64,000 nt of DNA, from positions 21,325,001-21,389,000 of the forward strand of contig CM073321.1 of assembly GCA_037043015.1 (NCBI GenBank). Reading direction: 5' to 3'. Shown piece after piece: positions 11,906 to 25,109 of this stretch. This DNA comes from Bryum argenteum. Taxonomy: Eukaryota > Streptophyta > Bryopsida > Bryales > Bryaceae. The notes beneath the pieces were generated by a model that was not told the origin of the DNA, made no database searches, and saw nothing but the letters and a program-made list of their open reading frames with translations. Each line of letters starts with the position of its first letter. The stretch's first letter is position 1. The translations under genes were made by a program, and so were the position numbers.

Positions 11906-12338
11906 AGGTGTGAGCCTAAATTCCGCTCACCCGGTTTTTAAGCCACAAGTTGGGCCGTGGGGATGGAGTACAACACTAGTTGGTTTTCCAAGCAATAGAC
12001 ACCACTTTCAAATACAATTATGCAATGCAAAACAAGTTCAAGTAAAAGACGTAAACATGCAAGGACTGTAATCTTCATGCAAGCACTCCGATCTTCATGC
12101 AAGCAAGAAATTTCAGCATGAACCCAAGTTCCAAAATCCACCCTAGGAGGCTCAAAAAGCTTCCAAGTGACCACCAAGAGCCTAGGGCTTAATTAGGGAG
12201 GCCAAAGGGACAAAAACCACTACAAAATCTTCAAAATCCACTAAGTCTAAGGGGGTCAGTAACCTAAATTTCACCAACTCAGCCCTAAAAATGGGCAGCG
12301 CTTCCGCACTGCCCTTGCACACGGTTAACACTAACACA

Positions 12339-12554
12339 CACTATAAGAAAACCCTGAATTTTTTGATGTCTAATAAATAACTTTTAGACTAAACGACATC
12401 TTAAGATTTCCTCCAAACATCTTTTTAGACATCTTGGCAGACATCTATAGACATGCCAAGATGTCTATAAAGATGTTTGGAGGAAGTCTTAGAATGTGTT
12501 CTAGTCTATAAGTTATTTATTAGACATCAAAAAAATCAAGGTTTTCTTATAGTG
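12339..12554. mobile_element. CACTA-type foldback MITE (216 bp)
   Basis: The left end is CACTATAAGAAAACC and the right end GGTTTTCTTATAGTG, an inverted terminal repeat very close to the En/Spm consensus. Complementarity continues inward (TGATGTCTAATAAATAACTT against AAGTTATTTATTAGACATCA), and the centre contains more AGACATC motifs. Flanking trinucleotides are ACA (left) and AGA (right), one mismatch from a 3 bp target duplication. There is no coding capacity; a full CACTA transposase would have to act in trans. Confidence 0.88.
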
Positions 12555-13611
12555 AGACGACTACTTCAAACAACAATTCAAGCAAGAACCATGCAAACAT
12601 TCAAACAAAGAAATAACCACCAATCAAACGTGCAAAGCTATGCTAAAGTAAATCAAAGCAAACATTTTTTGGGGCAATGGATGTTGCCATTTTTACAATG
12701 AGAGTACACAATCACTACTGCATTCAATCCAAGCTAATTAGCAAAAAAACAACAACAAACAAGTAGAGCAAAAGGAAGGGATGGCTCCCTCTCAATTGTC
12801 ACCCTGTGCACTCTCCGTATTATCACACGGAGGGGACAGAGCATTGGCGAGCTGTTGGCCGCGACCTTCGACTCTTCGACCTCCTCTAATCTCCCAAATG
12901 GGTTGATGAAGGGATGATCCGGCTCTGGTTAGCAGTTGCCGCCCCGAAGCTCCCTGCCTTCGCTGGATACCGCTCCATCTGGCCGATGCCGTCACCGTTG
13001 CTGCGGCTCCAGGCTGCTCGCTCCCTCGTCCTCGCTGTGGAGCCGTCCTCGTAAGATGTCGCTCCTGCTGTCAGGGCCTCGGTATTGCACAAGGAGCTTT
13101 TAGTGCTTTCCCTTAAGTGAAAAGTAACCTAATTCCTGCCTTGCTAATGGGAAAGTTGGTTCTTTTTGTCAGAAAAGGGAATTGTGCCACAGAGGGAGTT
13201 TTTTTCATATTCCATTCCTCTTGAGAGGGAAAATAAGAGAGAATATCAATAAGGGAATTTTCTCACAAAACCATCAAAAATGCCACATGGGAAAACCGCT
13301 TTTTATTCCTTCTTCTCAGCAAGAATGGATATGCAATCAACCAGGATATAACGCCAAAAATCCCACGTGGGAAAACCACCTTTTATTCCTCAAAAGTGGA
13401 TATGCAACAATTTCTGGTTTTTCTCAAAACAACTTATCTTTAGACTATATGTCAATGCACTTGTATGTCATATTTACAGTATGCATGTAAAACACAAACA
13501 ACCTACAAAATTGCCAATCTTTCTACATTCCAAAAATAGACTGAATCTAATTTGTACAATCACTACGACTATTGCTTCAAACTTCAACTTCAGAGCTCAT
13601 GACTTTCAATT
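12555..13611. other. non-coding region with GC-rich island and a partial duplication
   Basis: 12780-13090 is distinctly GC-rich but its open frames match nothing I know. At 13280-13400 a segment containing CACATGGGAAAACC...TTTTTATTCC and GGATATGCAA is repeated about 90 bases later in diverged form (CACGTGGGAAAACC...). No gene is supported. Confidence 0.4.
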
Positions 13612-15925
13612 TCACCGCTCCTGAATGTTTGTTGTACTGAGACGGAGGACTCCACCAGTAGCCATGATTTGTTCAATACCAACCAAATTCACTCTCTCTC
13701 TCAAGGCCCAGTCAACCACAATGTCTAGGTCATCCATCTTGTGATGTTGCGTTGTTGTTTTTTTGTCTTTTGTCTTCCGGTTATCTTTGGAAACCATGCC
13801 AGCCATGCCGTTGATACCAAGCATGACTTCGTGTCCGTTATGGACATCCATAACCTTCATTGCAATGGCTTTTTTAGATGCCAACAATAGTCTCGGTATT
13901 ATCTTCATGTTCACACATGTTATGAATGTTAGAAAATAACTCACATAATAATTTAAAATTGTATATTATATGCAGTTCTTCAGAGAGAATGTACCTCTTC
14001 ATGCGTAAAAACCCCATCTTCTATGGTGATTGCGCCGCTTGATTCTTCGGCACATGGTTCCACCATCTTTTTTAACTCCGCCCTTAACCTGCTTCCCTTT
14101 TCAGTCATTTCAATTCAATAAAATGATTTTGTATTTTGACTTTTCACTATCTCTTCTAAGGGACCCAATATAAAGCTAAAACACAATATTTTGTTTAGGA
14201 CTCAAGCTTGTAAGTGTTGCGAAGTGTCACAGCACACAAGCATGCAAGTGGCATGGAAAGCATTGAATCACGAAGGATGCCCTGATGACAAAAACTGTGC
14301 ACTCTCTCAAGCCGCATCATCACAAAAAAGTAATAGGAAAAAAAATTCACCTTGAGACTTCTTCTCGCAGCTCTAATGTATGTACATGTGTTTGCTAAAC
14401 CTCCGATGTGTTGACTAATTTCTGATTGACAACAGAATTGTACACAAGTTAAATATGTCCGCCGACAAAGTGCGCAACATGACAAAAACTTAATGAAGTA
14501 TTTTGTTCACATGTTACCTGGCCAATCTTAGGATAGCCATCGGCAACTATAGATGTGAGTGCTTCTTGACCAATAGGTGCTCGGCTGTCTTCAAGACCAA
14601 TTGGTGCTCGGCTATCAACGAGATGATTCTCATCTTTCACCTGCCAACCAAATACCATCAGTATCTATTTTCTTGGTTCGTTAAGATTTTTTTTTACAAA
14701 GTGCAATGTTCTAAAAAAAGGAACGTAATTGTTTCCATGCACATGTGAGAGTTTTTTCATACTTGATTTTCATGCTTGTACTCTTTAAACTTTCGGTACA
14801 AGGCATCGATTCCCATGTAGTGTGTAACAACAGTACCTCCTTCCGTAAAGGTCAAACCAACCAATTCAGGTGCACGAAGAGCCAAGTAATTCTTCACATC
14901 CTCCATTGTTGATTTCTCATATCGCATGTTCCGGTTTAGATAAGCTGCTGCCCTCCTGTCTCTCATCCAACTTCTAAACGAGGACATATTCATGTTATAG
15001 AGTTTCCATTGGTGTGGAAAGAATTATCTTAAGTACGCTCTTCCGTACAATCCATCTTTTGAAGTACCAGAAGGTGGCTTTCCATAGATCCGTTCGTATG
15101 TAGGCGGAGGAATTTGGAAAGTGCCTTCTTCATTCCCTAAATACAACAACTGTCTCTTCGCTTGTGGTTCGAAACTTGAATCAACTTCATTGAAGCCGTC
15201 AGGTGTGTAATTGTGAACTGGTGCTTGAAGTCGTTGCTTCTTGATATTGAGAACAGGACGAGCATGATCCATGCTAGGGAATAACTGCAACATTCTTTTG
15301 CGATTGAAAGACACTTGTTCATTTCTTAGCTTCTCATATTCGTTGATCTTACCATCTGGAGAGGCTTCTTGGAGTATGACCTTTGTTCCTACACCTGTAT
15401 GAGGAATGTAGATTTCATTGAAAAGAAAATCTCAGTATAGGCAAGATAGGAGATATTCATGTGTCTAAGTAACATTTAACCAAATTAATTAGTAAATATT
15501 TAGTTTACCAAGTGCTTTAGGTGTTGAAGGCTCCACTCTTGTCAGAACTCCCTGGTTCTGGTCTTGTATTGATTCTGCAAAGAAAAATTAAAACAATTTC
15601 AAATCATTTGTACTAGGCAAGCCTATGTAGTTTATCAATGAGTATTTCATTTATGAGCATTGTAAGATTTTAATTTACCTTGAGCTAAGAACGAAATGGT
15701 GTATGTTTTTCCTGCTTCAAAACAGTCGACACTAAGACCGTCTTCATCACCTTGATGCTGCCATCGTCCAAAATGACTGCAGATGACTTGAATACCGTCA
15801 GCACTTTGGCCACTTTCACACGATTCCTCTCTTCACCAAAGAGGTTAAACTTGAAGGTCTCCTTCTTATCACTCTCGTTGACAAATATCACTTTTTTTGC
15901 CATATTGGAAGTAGCTTGGCAATTC
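13612..15925 (-). CDS. unrecognised multi-exon protein gene
   Basis: Six exon-like blocks with good splice sites run leftwards: about 15925-15679 (after TTTGATTGCAG, donor GTAAAT), 15574-15509 (acceptor TTTCTTTGCAG, donor GTAAAC), 15394-14763 (acceptor CTCATACAG, donor GTATGA), 14640-14518 (acceptor GGTTGGCAG, donor GTAACA), about 14112-13995 (donor GTACAT) and about 13930-13612 (TGA stop). The likely start is ATG at 15903 (MAKKVIFVNESDKKE). Visible features: an internal repeat SRAPIGLED/SRAPIGQEA in the fourth block, a basic segment RMLQLFPSMDHARP, and a charged end. I recognise no domain. Two lesions appear: a frameshift in the first block near 15715 (a second frame gives CFEAGKTYTISFLAQ up to the donor) and an in-frame TAA at 15022-15024. 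It may be a recent pseudogene. Confidence 0.5.
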
Positions 15926-16679
15926 TGCAATCAAAGAATCTACAGGCATAGCCTGAATTAGAGTACAACTATGAACTAAAACTCTGCTAATTGTGATAAA
16001 AGAAGCATAATGAAGAGCTTCAGTGCCTTGCTCATAGCTAACAAAACCGTAGATTATGATTATCTCCTCTGTAGTACACCATCGATCAAGACACCAAAAT
16101 GAACTCGTACTTAAGAAAAAAGGATCACTCTTCAAATTTCCAGTGAAACAATTAATCCGAAAACCTCAAACCAACACAAGTCCTTTCATCTCACCTCCAA
16201 GTTCAATTACCTATGAAGACAACAACAAAAATGTTTGTTTCTCTTCAAATCTTCTCCGCAACACATCATTGATGCTCGATATCACAAATCTCTCTTAAGA
16301 CTCTAGTGAAAAGACCGCATCGCATTTCACCTCCTAGCCAAATTGTCCATCACAACGGCAACTAATACTCTTTCCAGCTCTCCTATGCACCAATCTTCCT
16401 TAAAAAAAAAAAAAATAACTCCTTCTAATCACAAATCACGACTCAAAAGTCTCCAAGCATTGAACTGAGAGCAAGAATGCGCACTAGAAGCGAACGACAA
16501 TACAAGAAACACAGGAAACTGACAAGAAGAAGCAAACGACAACACAAGAAACACAGGAAACTCACAAGAACGAAACAACTGAGCGAAGGCGGGGAAGACG
16601 AAGAGAGCAAGTTAGGCAGGAAATCGATTAGATCGACTAGATCGACTTGACGTACTGCTTGCATTGTGTATCTTTTCAT

Positions 16680-16812
16680 CCATCATCGTGACATTGAGCA
16701 CTTCATCCATCCATGATCATGACATCTTGCGCTTCATCCATCCATGATTATGACATCTTGTGTTTCATTCATCCATGATTATGACATCTTGCGCTTCATC
16801 CATCCATTTGCT
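16680..16812. repeat. about 31-36 bp tandem repeat, four copies
   Basis: Four diverged copies of a unit containing CATCCATGATTATGACATC and TTGCGCTTCATC follow each other. It is a short minisatellite with no coding significance, lying between the minus-strand gene at 13.6-15.9 kb and the transposase-like gene starting near 17.7 kb. Confidence 0.75.
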
Positions 16813-17693
16813 AATATGATTAATCTCTCTTTGAGGCTGAATGATGGTCTTTTTGGTGCATTTTGCAGGGTGCAGCGTCGTGCTTGCATATGGTGCATTG
16901 CCTCCACAAGTTAGGAGGGACCATTTTGCAGGATGCGGCGACACTCTTAGTTATGAAAGGCGGGGAACTTGGAAAGCATCAAGCATGTCCAAAACAAACG
17001 AGCAATACGCGCAAACACGAACTCCAAGACCGCGACAAAGATCTTTCAGGAGAGAAGTCCTGGTAGTGTGTCTTTTGAAGATCGCATTCAACCATCACAG
17101 GTGAGTTATTAATCTAGAGGTCTTTTCTCTTTGTAAGACTTAGGTGCGATATGTATGGAGTTAGGTTAAGATTCAAGTTGGGTTACGAGTTAGTGGTTGG
17201 AGTAGATTAACAAATACAGGCAAAATGCTTGGTATGTCCAAATGCAGTAAGTTTCAAGCTGCATTTGCCTAAAAGATAACACAATTTGAGCTGCGTGGTG
17301 AACAAAGATTTTCAAGAAGGAATGTTTCGAGCTGAATGCTAAATGTTTCACATGAAATATGTGTTCTGTCAATGTGTGGAGAAAGATCGGAGTGAGTGTT
17401 TTGAGTCGAACGAGAGTTTATCTTATCCTTAGCGACGGGTTTTGTTGCAGAAACGCATAGAACTAGAGCAAGTATGATGCGGCCATCAACTCGAGACACG
17501 AAAGAAGTCTTCATATATGACTGAACGTCTCACGAGAGGAGGCAAGTGGCAGCTCTGAGAGGAGGCGCATAGTGGCACTTGAAGCAGCACGAGATGCAGC
17601 AGGTCGACTCTGTTTTTTTCATTTCCTACTTTGTTGTGTTTGGGTTGTATTTATGAGTAGAATCCAATATTTTAAAGTTTTCTACACTTGCAG

Positions 17694-20600
17694 GTATTGT
17701 CCGAGATGGACGACAAAATTCCATGCAAATGTTCTTATTTGTGCCAACATTTTGCACCTTTTGTTAAGTTGGTGCCACGAAGGACATGGTACAACCATGA
17801 TAAACTGTCTTCAGAGGGAAAGATTCACTACAGTGTGAGAAGATTGAACGCTTCGCAAGGTTTTGGAGCATCTAGTGGAGCTACAGTGCCACAAGTTCAA
17901 GATGAACGGTCCAATCTCTTAACCTTACTAAACCTTTCATTGGGAAGGTTACTATCTTTGGCAGGTCCGGATTGGAATGGGGACTTAGGTGGGGTCCAAG
18001 CTCCCACGACGTGGAAGCAGCTCATGAAAATCTATAGAGGCCTAGGAATGGTAGAAGCTCAAAAGTGGCGGCTTTGCACTGGCGATGATATAGCAAGCCA
18101 TGCGCCGACTGCACTAAAGCCCCATAAAGAAGATTGTTCTGATCTGAAGCTTGAGTGTCTATGCAATCCAAAGTCCCGTGTTAAGCATAGACGGGATTGC
18201 TCTAGATGTTGCCAGAAGTGTCCAACATGTGATAAGATGAGAAAAAATATCCTATCATTTGAGTATTTGCCTATAATTGGTATTCTGACTTTCATGTGTT
18301 TGAGTCGCACCTTATGTCATGATTTTTTAGAGTTCTGGAGGAACAAAGATTCATGGAAAGGTTTACGTTAGGATTTCAAGCCAGGAAGAATTCAAGAGTT
18401 CTGGGATGGTTCAAAGGTCAAAGAATATGCAGCATTTTGGAATCCTGAGTTGGAGTGGGAGGTTCCAATTGTTTGTTCCAATCCTACATGCAAACGCATT
18501 TTTCAAGCTTTTCCGGAGTCTCAGAGATGTGAAGAACTATGTGGCGACAGTTGGAAGAGTGACCTTGGCTTGTACTCATTTCCTTGCTCTGAGTGTTTTA
18601 ATCTTGTGGAGGCACGAAGATGCATACAGAAGGTAAAATTGTGATTTTCATGGAAAAGCTAAATAACATATTTTGCATTATGAAGTTTTATACTATCAAG
18701 ACTAAAATTCTCACTATTTTTTCTTGCATGCATGAAGGGAGATCCAAGAAATTTTGCTTTACTTGGCCAGTGGGACGGGTTTCACAGTGCAAGGACAAGA
18801 CAACGAGAAACTGTGACACTTGAAGTTCAAATATTGAACACTGGAAAGGTCTCATCATTGGGTCCTATTCCAATTCTTTTTATACCAGCAAGTTCAGCCA
18901 AGCTCATAAAACATGGTGATTCAAGTGTCCAAAATGCCTTCTTAGAACCATTCATTTTAGAATTGGAGGACATGTTTTTAACTGGGTTCCCAGTGTCTTA
19001 TGCCTATGCACCACATCTCATCAGTCAACATCTTGAATCACCCGGATGTAGTGATGGAAAGATTAGGTTGCGTGCCATGCTCATGGCTTTCACGGGAGAT
19101 GCACCTGCGCAGTGCAAATTTGGAGGTCTTAAGGATGGAGGCTACGGAGGGTGCAGACGGCATCAAGTTTCTATGGAACTAAGAAGAGGTGCGTCCAATT
19201 CTAGATCAAGCTTATTATACTGTAACACTCAAAGAGAAGCTCGCCACCCCCATCCAGTACGAAGCTGTGAAAGCATACAATTCGCAGTGGCGAACGTTGC
19301 ACTCAGAGAAAGATAGGACAGAAGTAGAAAGGACAGGTGGAATATCAGGATACTCGATTGCATGGCGGCTATATTATTTATATGGTTTTGATATCTCTAG
19401 AGACTTGGTTTACGACGTGATGCATACACTGTCACTCAATATGTTGAAAAAGTATGTGGCATTATTAGTTGAGAGCATGACTGCAGTGGGTCGAATGGGT
19501 GAACTTGAAAAGGCATTGGCAATAGCTACAAAACACAAACCAAGGGGCTTAGGAGGAAGATGGCCACGGAAACTCCAATCATTGGGATACTATAAGGCAG
19601 AAGAATACCAGCTGTTTGTCATGTGGTGCCTCCCATACATTCTGGATCATCTTGACCTCAAGAGGGATATTCTCCTTGGTGGAGTGGGATTGATTTTGAT
19701 TGAGATCTGCAGGTTGTTTTATTCTCATACGCGCAAACATGGTTGGACAGAGGTTGCCATTGACATAGCACGGACCCTTTTAGCAGCATGGCGAGTCAGA
19801 TTGGAAGAAAGTGTCGGGCCGAGTTCTTCACCCCTTGAGCATGTTGCTGGAAGTGGGGAGCTTTTGGATGATGTTTTGAGGCATGGTTGTCATGATATTT
19901 TCAGGTGTTACTCATTTGAGAGACAAGTTTCCAACTATATGGCAATTCCTACAAACCAGAAGTCAAACGAAGTGTCCTACTTGAATTATTTCAAGCGCTA
20001 TTTCTTCGCCAAGACCTTATCCTTTATCAAGATTGACAAAGATGGCATGCTACCTCATGGAAGAACTTTGGAAACGGTTCATAGCTTTCTATTTAAATCA
20101 CGACAGGCATACACTCCAAAGATTGAGAGTGCATCATGTTGTAATGATTGGCATGGAGATCGGATCATTGTGGTATATTCTCAAGAGATGGCAAGGAATT
20201 TGGCTAAACTCATTCCAAGTTTGGAGTGATGCCCATGCAAAAGCTTGATTGAAACGCAAGGGATCTGTGTAGGCTCCAAATGCCCTGTTGTGAAACAAGC
20301 AACTCCTATGGTGGCAGTCTATTTGGAAGAGTTATGGAGAAAAGAGGGGGTATTGAACAATAAAAATGCAAGTTTTTTCAACTTGGATTTATGCAGGCTC
20401 AGTTTTGTGCTGATACAAGGTGTGGAATACCGTGTGAATGACATGGTTTTAGTTGAACCAGATTTGGGGGCCACAATGCATTCATGGACGTGGAAGGGAA
20501 AAATCTTAGCATTCTTCATTCACGAATTCCAAGGGAAAATGCAAGTGTTCTTTGAAGCTGCCTACTTTGAGCAACGAATGAAGGATCGTGATTCAACAAT

Positions 20601-21163
20601 GCCGCTGGTTCATCATATCGCAGGGATGCAAATCTTGAATGCTCAACCAAGGGAAACCGTTCTTAGGCTAGTTCAACAACTTATCTACAAGTTTATGACT
20701 TTTCCAATTCCCAAGAACGAGTATGTGGTGGCATATGAGCTTGAGGATAAAGCACGTAGAACTCATTTGATAGAGGCTTGACAACCTGGATGTGTCCCAC
20801 CTTTCCCTGAATTGGGTGACATCATGCTTGTCAAGCATGAGGATTGGAGGGATCATGCTTGTCAAGCATGGGGATCCATTTTCATATGCTATTGTCCTTG
20901 AAGTTCATTCAAGTGATGGTAACATGGAGGCGGACAACAATGAGTCTGTTGTGGCTGAGATTCCAATCGAGCTAGATAGTTTGGTAGGCACTCTAAAACT
21001 GTGCCTATTAAATCAAGTGGGCCCCCGCTCGAGAAAGTTTGTGGCAATGACTAATGGCAAATATAGTTGTTCTTGGCACAAGCTGGTGAAACATGTGGTC
21101 AAATTTAATGTGACCAAGCGTCTCCGTGGGCAACCCATTGAGTGGAGAATATTTGACGTATGA
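17694..21163 (+). pseudogene. TNP2/Plavaka/KDZ-like transposase gene, disrupted
   Basis: This looks like a large DDE transposase of the CACTA-related group. Exon 1 starts after acceptor ACACTTGCAG at 17694 and ends at 18632; a 105 bp phase-0 GT-AG intron follows and exon 2 begins at 18738. Visible in order: a Cys/His-rich N-region (CKCSYLCQHF; CRCCQKCPTCDK-like), EFWDGSKVKEYAAFWNPE, a second Cys cluster (VCSNPTCKRIF...FPCSECF), the FTGDAPAQCK motif equivalent to the TNP2 D-x-PA segment, YDVMHTLSLN (compare D-x-MH in TNP2), and a C-terminal ERQVSNYM region. Lesions: TAG 18369-18371, a frameshift near 19185, TGA 20227-20229, TGA near 20780, and a frame change at a 31 bp duplication (20821-20882). 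It converges with the minus gene ending at 21923. The superfamily is likely; the exact family is uncertain. Confidence 0.65.
20821..20882. repeat. 31 bp tandem duplication with internal palindrome
   Basis: ATCATGCTTGTCAAGCATG occurs at 20821 and again at 20852 with nearly the same following bases. Each copy contains an inverted ATGCTTG/CAAGCAT pair. Because 31 is not a multiple of three, the duplication shifts the reading frame of the transposase-like gene: the protein IMLVKHxD is readable in both copies but in different frames. Confidence 0.85.
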
Positions 21164-21922
21164 AGATAGGAGCATTTAGGTGAGACTCTTTTGTACTTGA
21201 ATGCTCCAAAATATATGTACTTCAGTTAAAGTACCAATTGAAGGAAATGAGGAAAACGCATTCCTATAGTTTTGAAAAACTAAGAAGGCTTCACATCCTA
21301 AACACTATTATCATAAACACAAGTTAATCACCTTCAAAGGCCGCACTTTACTTTACTCCAATAGATGCAAAAAAAGTGTGACCATTACTTGCACATAAGT
21401 AGTGCAATTCTGAGTCATGAAGAGACATGCCTCATGGGAAACTTAATGGGCTAAAACGTACCATTGTAATACCTATCATGTAACAATACTACAACACTAA
21501 ACCTCGTATTCGTTATAATGGGAGAAGAACAATCTCCCAAATTAATACATGGAGTTCAATGGAGCTAAAATTCACTCAATTATTGGCCACACCGTAAGCA
21601 TATGTATTATGAAAATAAAATTTCCATTAAATTGGGAGGTCCACTTAGATCAAAACATTATGTAAAAAGCATGACATGAGATGAAGAAAATAAAACAGAG
21701 TGATTAAGACCCTTGTGTTAGCAATATGATAAGCACTTGTCGTAGATTGGATCAACATCGTAATATGAAGAATTGGATTGCATCAATCCATAATTTGAAT
21801 ATATAATAGGAAATGAACAAAATACAGTATAATATGTAATTCACTTACGACTATATATTAGAATAGAAACTAAAGGGTGTAAGAGTCGGCTATCGGATGC
21901 GTAGAGCATCATTGATGGAATA
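21164..21922. other. AT-rich spacer between two convergent genes
   Basis: No coding or repeated sequence was recognised. It would hold the 3' ends of both the plus-strand transposase-like gene and the minus-strand DUF7869-like gene. Confidence 0.5.
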
Positions 21923-24802
21923 CTACTCTTCTGAAGATGTGGCAAGTTCTCCCAAAGAGGCCTTTATGATATTGATTTGAATTTCAGGTATTGAAATAGT
22001 CATATCTTGCCCCATTCCGTCGTCCCCCCTAGGTTGCCTTGTTCTAGATTTCCATGCTGTGAAAATGGCATCCGTACTTTGAGATGAAACGTCGACGCCT
22101 CTCTCCACCGTCCAACATAGCTTTTTGTTTACATCCCAACCTGTATAATACTTTTGAACATCCCTATCCCGTGATATGGGACGAAAGAACTGGATTTCTA
22201 CGGTATTAGGTAAGTCTGGGTTTGAATTTGGATCAGACATAGCACGCCCTATCCAAAATGGACGGCCATCTGTGCCACATGGACGTAGTGCAACAAAATA
22301 TCCCTTGTAAAGGTCACGTCCAACTCGGAATGACGGAGCTGGTCGATTACGTCTTTGACCTACAAAGTGGTCGTCCTCGCCGTACTCTTCACGAAGTGTC
22401 CCCTCCAATGTAAACTCATCTTCTACAGCATTTGCGAGACGAGTTGATGGCCAAAACCCATGTTCCAACTTCGGAGCATCTTCAAGAGTTGACGGGATAC
22501 CAGGCTGCTGGGATATTAGTGTATCCATAGGTATACAAAGAGCTTCCTTTACGTTGCTCCAATAGTATGAGAGAGGCTCATACAGTCGCCTTGATTCGAT
22601 TGACTCACGTGATAATCGCTCCCAATGGTCAACAAATCCTGAAACTCCTTTCACAATCTCCGGCAAATGACGCATCTGCATTGGCTGCACAGCTTGTGGT
22701 ACCCCCCTAGGCCATAGCGATCTACCCTCTGAATCCTCCTTCCATAACTTAATGCCCCCCCTCATCACCTCTAGGAAGCCATTCATCGTCATGGCAAAGA
22801 ATTTTGTACTTCATAACTGGGCACCCACGTACATCGAGGAAGAACTTGAACTGATGCGCTATTGTATGTCCAACCAATGCTTCATCACCCTCCAGCAACC
22901 ACTCTTGAATGAAAGATTTGAAGTTAGGAACCTCTTGAACGAGGTGAGGAATGACAGGAAGTGACTCTAGCTTCATGAAAGATTTCATGAGAAGAGGGAT
23001 AGTAGGATAATCCTCCTTATGCAAAGCCATGCTCCAACGACCAAATAATGCATCTATGTCATCATGAGTGTGACCAACTAGCATAAAATTAACATATACT
23101 TCTCAAAATACCCGTTTGGCTACGAGAAGGGACCAGAAACTGAAGACAAACCTATTTTTGTTGTCACTAACAGCATTGTCCATTTGTACATTTAATATAG
23201 GGGGCAATGGCCTAGGTGGAACCAAAATGTCTGGAATCGGGCCAAGTGGATCCAAACACATCTCTGAACCATGAAGAAGAGCTGCGTAAAGAGGATGCGA
23301 AGATGCCTCTGTAAAAAGTTGTCTGGAGGAGGATTTCGGCGGAGCCTCCAGATCGCGTAGCGACCATGCAAATGACCCCACAAAGTAATTTGCATCATGT
23401 GAGAAAATATCTAATCCAAAATGCGCATAGCGCTGATCTACATGTCCATGAGCTAAAATGCCTGTTACTGCTAGAGGCAATTTCATGAGACCATCTAAGT
23501 TCTTCACCTTGTGGGATAAAGCAGGGGAGGCTGTCTTCGAGTGGTCCATCTTGTCATGCATAATAGTAAGAACCTCATGAGGCATTTTCTTCGACCTAAA
23601 ACGATTGAGGTAATACAAATCCCTATGAGCAAACGCCGAGTCCAAGTGCGCACTTAGTTTCCTCGACCATAAAAGTGCAGATTGACTTCCTGGTAAGGTG
23701 AGCTTCATCAAGGAGTCAAACTCATCACACTTTGAGCATCGTGCGAAATTGTCTCCTGCCCTCTTCGCGTAGTACTCAGGATAGCTTAGTCGGCGGATTT
23801 TGCTAATGCTTGAAGCTGACACTGGTGGAAGCCCGCATTCAGCAAGATGTTCGCATATAGGCGGAATCTGATTTTTCCACTTAAAACTTGCAGGAAGTAT
23901 CTTCGTTACAACCTTCTCCCCTGAGGAGAGGCTATGAGACTTGTGAGGCATGTGGTCAGCATGCCTAGCAAGTAATGCGCCCAAGACAGCAGAAGCTACA
24001 ACAGTATGACCCCGGGCTTTCGTTTTCCAAAGATTCCCATGATGTTGGGCTTGAACCCAAAGAACACGTTCAAAGCGTTGCGATAAAAGACGCTAGAACT
24101 AACACCCATAATTTGCATCCACGCTAACGGACATACGTCTATGCCTTCAAGTGTCACCACATTCCGCCCATTAGCGTTGGTATGAAATTGTCGATGAACA
24201 TCTAATTTGATGTGATTTCTGAACTGCACTGTTGTGTTTTCATACATGCGAGACCTAAGAACCTTTATCTTGTCTCTAGGGTAGTGTTGGACACAGTTTC
24301 GGCTACAACAGGTATTCGATGCGACTTCGTTGATTGACTGCTGAGTCAACAAGTTTTTTGCTCTGCGAGGTGCTGGAGTAGGAACATTCCTTTTGGAATT
24401 GTCATACGTACGAGTGCGTCTACCATTGACCCGACCCTGTTCTTTAACCCATCGGTTGTACACATCCCGCTTGGTATGGTGCAACAGACTTACACCGTCC
24501 AAAAGAACTCGATCAATGGGCCACGACTTGAAGGAGTAAATCCAGTCGTCAGGATCGTCCACAGGCACAAACAAAGTTGAAATTTGCACAACAATAACCG
24601 ATTCACCGAGGGGTCCAGAAGTATCAGTAAGGGCACTGGATCGTAAATTCCGAGGTAAACCTTCAGCAATTTTGAGACCATCGCTGTCAAGTAACGCCAC
24701 AGTTCTTCCCGACCAGAGCCGAGGTGGAACAACCTCAAACTCTGGAATATCCGGATTCACTGGTGGAACAACGGACTCCTCCTCAGCGGATGAGGTGTCC
24801 AT
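21923..24802 (-). pseudogene. DUF7869-like protein gene (transposase-like), disrupted
   Basis: The ATG at 24802 follows directly after an acceptor (TTGTGCATCTGTAG). The N-part (TVALLDSDGLKIAEGLPRN) resembles the beta-rich domain found in plant En/Spm-related proteins. The middle has CSKCDEF, MHDKMDHSKT and NVQMDNAVSDNKN, then MLVGHTHDDIDALFGRWS; the D-N-x-x-x-x-NKN and VGHTHxDID pairing is the signature I associate with the DUF7869 family. These acidic motifs suggest an RNase H-like fold, which is inference. The C-part (YKGYFVALRPCG...PFWIGRA) is BAH/chromo-like in feel. Lesions: a frameshift near 24020, TGA at 23103-23105 (same frame on both sides) and a one-base shift at a 7-C run (22755-22761). 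Upstream, a 1.8 kb intron holds the left palindrome array. Confidence 0.62.
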
Positions 24803-25109
24803 GCTACAGATGCACAAGAACATAGAAACAAGTTATAAGAAAGGCTATTGATCACAGCAAAGTCCCCGACAATATAACGACTCCTTGTATAGTATAGCTC
24901 CAGTTGATCTAACCAAGGCCTTGTAGAAGGCGAGCACATGTAGTTTGAAACGGATTTATTGAAAATGAATGTCACAAATTGGAGTGTCACAAACTTAACG
25001 TCGATTTTTGAAGAAGTGTATGTCATCACATCCACCATAGTTAATAGAGTCCAAGGTCTTAGCTGAAGACGAGGTAAACCTCAGATATTGACATGTAACG
25101 CTAATTAGT

